In this document: positions 7,032 to 9,070 of the stretch, piece after piece
Numbering within the stretch: the first letter of the stretch is position 1
How the letters are laid out: each line of letters opens with the position of its first letter
DNA from: Candidatus Latescibacterota bacterium
GTDB taxonomy: Bacteria > Latescibacterota > UBA2968 > UBA8231
NCBI GenBank assembly: GCA_021295675.1
Contig: JAGWBY010000044.1
Span: forward strand, 50,778-59,847
Length of the DNA: 9,070 bases
Direction: 5' to 3'
The notes under the pieces: model-generated
The model's database searches: none
What the model was told of the DNA's origin: nothing
What the model saw: only the letters and a program-made list of their open reading frames with translations
Translations under genes and position numbers: made by a program

Positions 7032-7990
7032 ATGAAATTGCGCCGATGGACTATCGCAGCCGTTTTGGGATTAGTCGCCCTAAGCTGCGGCGATCAGCAA
7101 GAAACGCCAACGGAGAAAAAGCTCAAGATCGCCGGGATCGTCTTTCAGGAGGACCAGTTCTTCCGCCTGATCCAGTTTGGGATGCAGGACGCGGCCGACA
7201 AAGCGGGCGTCGAGCTGCTGCTGGCCAATAGCGCGAATAAGCCGGATAAGGAGATTCAGCTAGTCAATACCTATATCGCGCGCGGCGTCGATGCCATTGT
7301 GATCTCGCCGCTGAGTGCCAAAGCCTCGGCCACAGCCTTACAGCGAGGTACAATTCGACGGTAGAAGGGGATATCCCCGTCGCCTATATCGAGAGCGACC
7401 AAGGGGACTTGGGCCGCCAGACCGGACTGGTGGCGCGGCGCTATATCGAAGAGCAGCTAGGCGGCCAAGCCAAAATTGCCACCCTCGCCTTCAAGTCGCA
7501 GCTCGCCGAGCAAAGCGACGCACGCCGCAACGGATTCGTCGAGGTAGTGGGGCAGTTGCCGGGCGTGGAATTCGTCGCCGAGCAAGACGCTTGGCTACCA
7601 GAGATGGCGCTCAAGAAGGCCGGAGACATTCTCACGGCTCATCCAGAAATCGACATCATCTGGTCGGCCAACGAAGGCGGCACCGTTGGGTCGGTGATGG
7701 CAGTCAAAAACGCCGACCGCGAGGGGAAAGTGGTCGTCTTCGGCACTGATGCCAGTCAGCAGCTCGTCGAGTTCATGCTCGCCAAGGACGGTATCTTGCA
7801 GGCTCTTACCACCCAGACTCCTTTTGAACTGGGCACAAAGGCCATGGAGCTAGCCATCGCAGCGCTCAAGGGACAGGATGTCGCGGCCAAGGTGGTGATG
7901 GACGGGGTGCTCGTGGCGCGCCAAGACCCAGACGGCGTGCGAGCTTTTGGCACGCGGCTCGCGGACCTGATCGCCCTCGGCAATCAGTGA
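7032..7990 (+). pseudogene. Sugar-type ABC solute-binding lipoprotein (periplasmic-binding-protein family 4), frame broken by a ~28-bp deletion
   Basis: ATG at 7032 follows AGAGG (7021-7025) by six bases. The leader MKLRRWTIAAVLGLVALSC suggests a lipoprotein with C19 lipidated, though ALSC is a weak lipobox. The N-domain LKIAGIVFQEDQFFRLIQFGMQDAADKAGVELL and DKEIQLVNTYIARGVDAIVISPLSAKAS is typical of ribose/xylose/inositol-type binding proteins. Frame 3 holds to ALQR (ending 7346); the coding sequence resumes in frame 2 at YNSTVEGDIPVAYIESD (from 7349) and continues through IIWSANEGGTVGS and VVFGTDAS to TGA at 7988-7990. The usual AYDAGIKVVT-like strand between these points is absent, so about 28 bases appear lost; the exact number needs a homologue. 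Uncorrected translation stops at 7364. Restored length about 328 residues, normal for the family. It overlaps the ATPase start by GTGA and is the binding protein of that transporter. Confidence 0.82.
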
Positions 7991-9070
7991 GCTCCTTCAA
8001 ACTAGCAGTCGAAAACCTCGGCAAGGACTACCCAGGAACGGTGGCGCTTGACGGGGTTTCGGTGGGGTTTGCTCCCGGCGAGGTCCACGCGCTAATCGGC
8101 AAAAACGGCGCTGGCAAAAGCACGCTGGTCAAGATCCTAGCCGGATCGGTCGCCCCAAGCAAAGGGCGCATCCTCTGCGATGGGGCACCAGTCGCGCTGC
8201 ACGCGCCGCAGGATGCCTTTGACTACGGCATCGCCATGGTCTATCAAGAGCTGAGCTTGGTGCCGGGGCTGACCGTGGCCGAGAACATCCTGCTCGGCCG
8301 GACGCCGAAGCGGCGCGGGCTCATCGACTGGACGGCAACCTACGCACGGGCCGAGGATGTGCTCGCGAGGCTGGGAGTCGCCATCAATGTCCGGGCGCGC
8401 ACCGGCGATCTAGGAGTGGCGCAGCAGCAGATCGTCGAAATCGCCAAGGCCATGTCCTTTGACCCGGCCGTGCTCATCCTCGACGAGCCGACCTCGGCGC
8501 TGGCAACGCACGAGACCGCACAACTCTTCCGCGTGGTCAAAGGGCTGGCGGCAGCGGGCGTGGCAATCATCTACATTTCTCACCGCCTACAGGAATTGCA
8601 CTCTATCGCCGACCGAGTTACGGTGCTGCGCGACGGGCATCACATTGGCACGGTGGCGATGCGGGATACGAGTATCGCGGAGATCGTGCAGATGATGTTT
8701 GGCGAGGTCGCGCAGCAGGAGCGGCCGGACGATTTGCAACCGGGCGCGACTCCGGTGCTGGAAGTCAAGGGCCTGTCGCGCGGAGACGCTTTCGCCGATG
8801 TGAGCTTCTCGCTCTACGAAGGCGAAATCCTCGGCATCGCCGGAATGCTGGGCGCGGGTCGCACCGAACTCCTACGCGCCCTCTTCGGCGCAGACGCCTG
8901 CGACCGCGGGCAAATATTGATCCAAGGCCAGCGCGTAGCAGCGCCAACCCCTCCGAAAATGAAGGCGCAGGGCTTGGCCTTTACCCCTGAAAACCGCAAG
9001 GAAGAGGCCCTGATCCAGGCGCATAGCATCCGCGCCAATATGTGCTTGGCGAGCATGGGCCGGATCGCCC
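7987..9070 (+). CDS. Sugar ABC transporter ATP-binding protein, two-domain RbsA/MglA type, C-terminus outside window
   Basis: An open frame from GTG at 7987, overlapping the preceding TGA as GTGA, runs 361 codons to the right edge; family proteins are about 500 residues. There is no convincing Shine-Dalgarno, so translational coupling to the binding protein is likely. First nucleotide-binding domain: Walker A GKNGAGKST (38-46), Q-loop region VYQELSLVPGLTV, signature LGVAQQQ (142-148), Walker B VLILDEPTSAL (162-172) and H-loop H199 in YISHRLQE. Second domain: degenerate Walker A GMLGAGRTE (286-294), where Arg292 replaces the catalytic Lys, and the typical FTPENRKEEALI motif. This arrangement is characteristic of carbohydrate uptake CUT2 ATPases, which energise one or two RbsC-like permeases. 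The permease should follow directly. The signature has Gly143 where Ser is usual. This gene looks intact. Confidence 0.92.
   Translation, partial: MSSFKLAVENLGKDYPGTVALDGVSVGFAPGEVHALIGKNGAGKSTLVKILAGSVAPSKGRILCDGAPVALHAPQDAFDYGIAMVYQELSLVPGLTVAENILLGRTPKRRGLIDWTATYARAEDVLARLGVAINVRARTGDLGVAQQQIVEIAKAMSFDPAVLILDEPTSALATHETAQLFRVVKGLAAAGVAIIYISHRLQELHSIADRVTVLRDGHHIGTVAMRDTSIAEIVQMMFGEVAQQERPDDLQPGATPVLEVKGLSRGDAFADVSFSLYEGEILGIAGMLGAGRTELLRALFGADACDRGQILIQGQRVAAPTPPKMKAQGLAFTPENRKEEALIQAHSIRANMCLASMGRIA

Noticed and set aside
1..9070. CRISPR arrays, tRNA or rRNA genes, integrase or transposase genes
   Set aside because: No regularly spaced direct repeats, no tRNA-like cloverleaf, no rRNA signature and no recombinase motif were seen on either strand.

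Overview
The window is GC-rich, densely coded bacterial DNA with Shine-Dalgarno sites, an ATGA and a GTGA gene overlap, and lipoprotein-type signal peptides. The content suits a heterotroph that takes up peptides or acyl-amino acids and sugars, probably from a metagenome or a little-studied phylum. I cannot assign a taxon from sequence alone.

Layout. (a) Minus strand, 1-2173: an N-acyl-D-amino-acid deacylase (521 codons) runs into a membrane protein by an ATGA overlap. The membrane protein is cut by the window's left edge. By eye it is strikingly like ANKH, the vertebrate progressive ankylosis protein. (b) 2174-2352: a compact divergent promoter region, with a 17-bp-spaced sigma70-like promoter for the deacylase and a weaker one facing the other way. 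(c) Plus strand, 2353-5836: two tandem, mutually similar family-5 (peptide/nickel type) ABC solute-binding proteins with no permease or ATPase beside them. Both reading frames are broken. (d) 5837-6096: no gene, but a 131-bp palindromic repeat with terminal inverted repeats (5926-6056). (e) Plus strand, 6097-9070: a secreted alpha/beta hydrolase, a sugar-type (periplasmic-binding-protein family 4) solute-binding protein whose frame is also broken, and a two-domain sugar ABC ATPase of the RbsA/MglA type that runs off the right edge. These three look like one operon. The permease should lie just past the window.

How the parts may work together (inference): the divergent left half looks like a module for acylated or D-amino-acid peptides. 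The binding proteins would capture the substrate, the deacylase would release a carboxylate and a D-amino acid, and the coupled ANKH-like transporter would move an anion or metabolite across the membrane. The right half looks like a sugar uptake operon with a periplasmic esterase or hydrolase that prepares the substrate.

The most unusual structural feature is a recurring lesion. Four of the genes appear to lack short internal segments of about 18, 19, 20, 27 and 28 bases compared with paralogues or family expectation. Three of these break the frame. I see no nonsense substitutions or one-base indels beside them. This points either to an assembly or amplification artefact or to very recent repeat-mediated decay, and it should be settled before any function is assigned.
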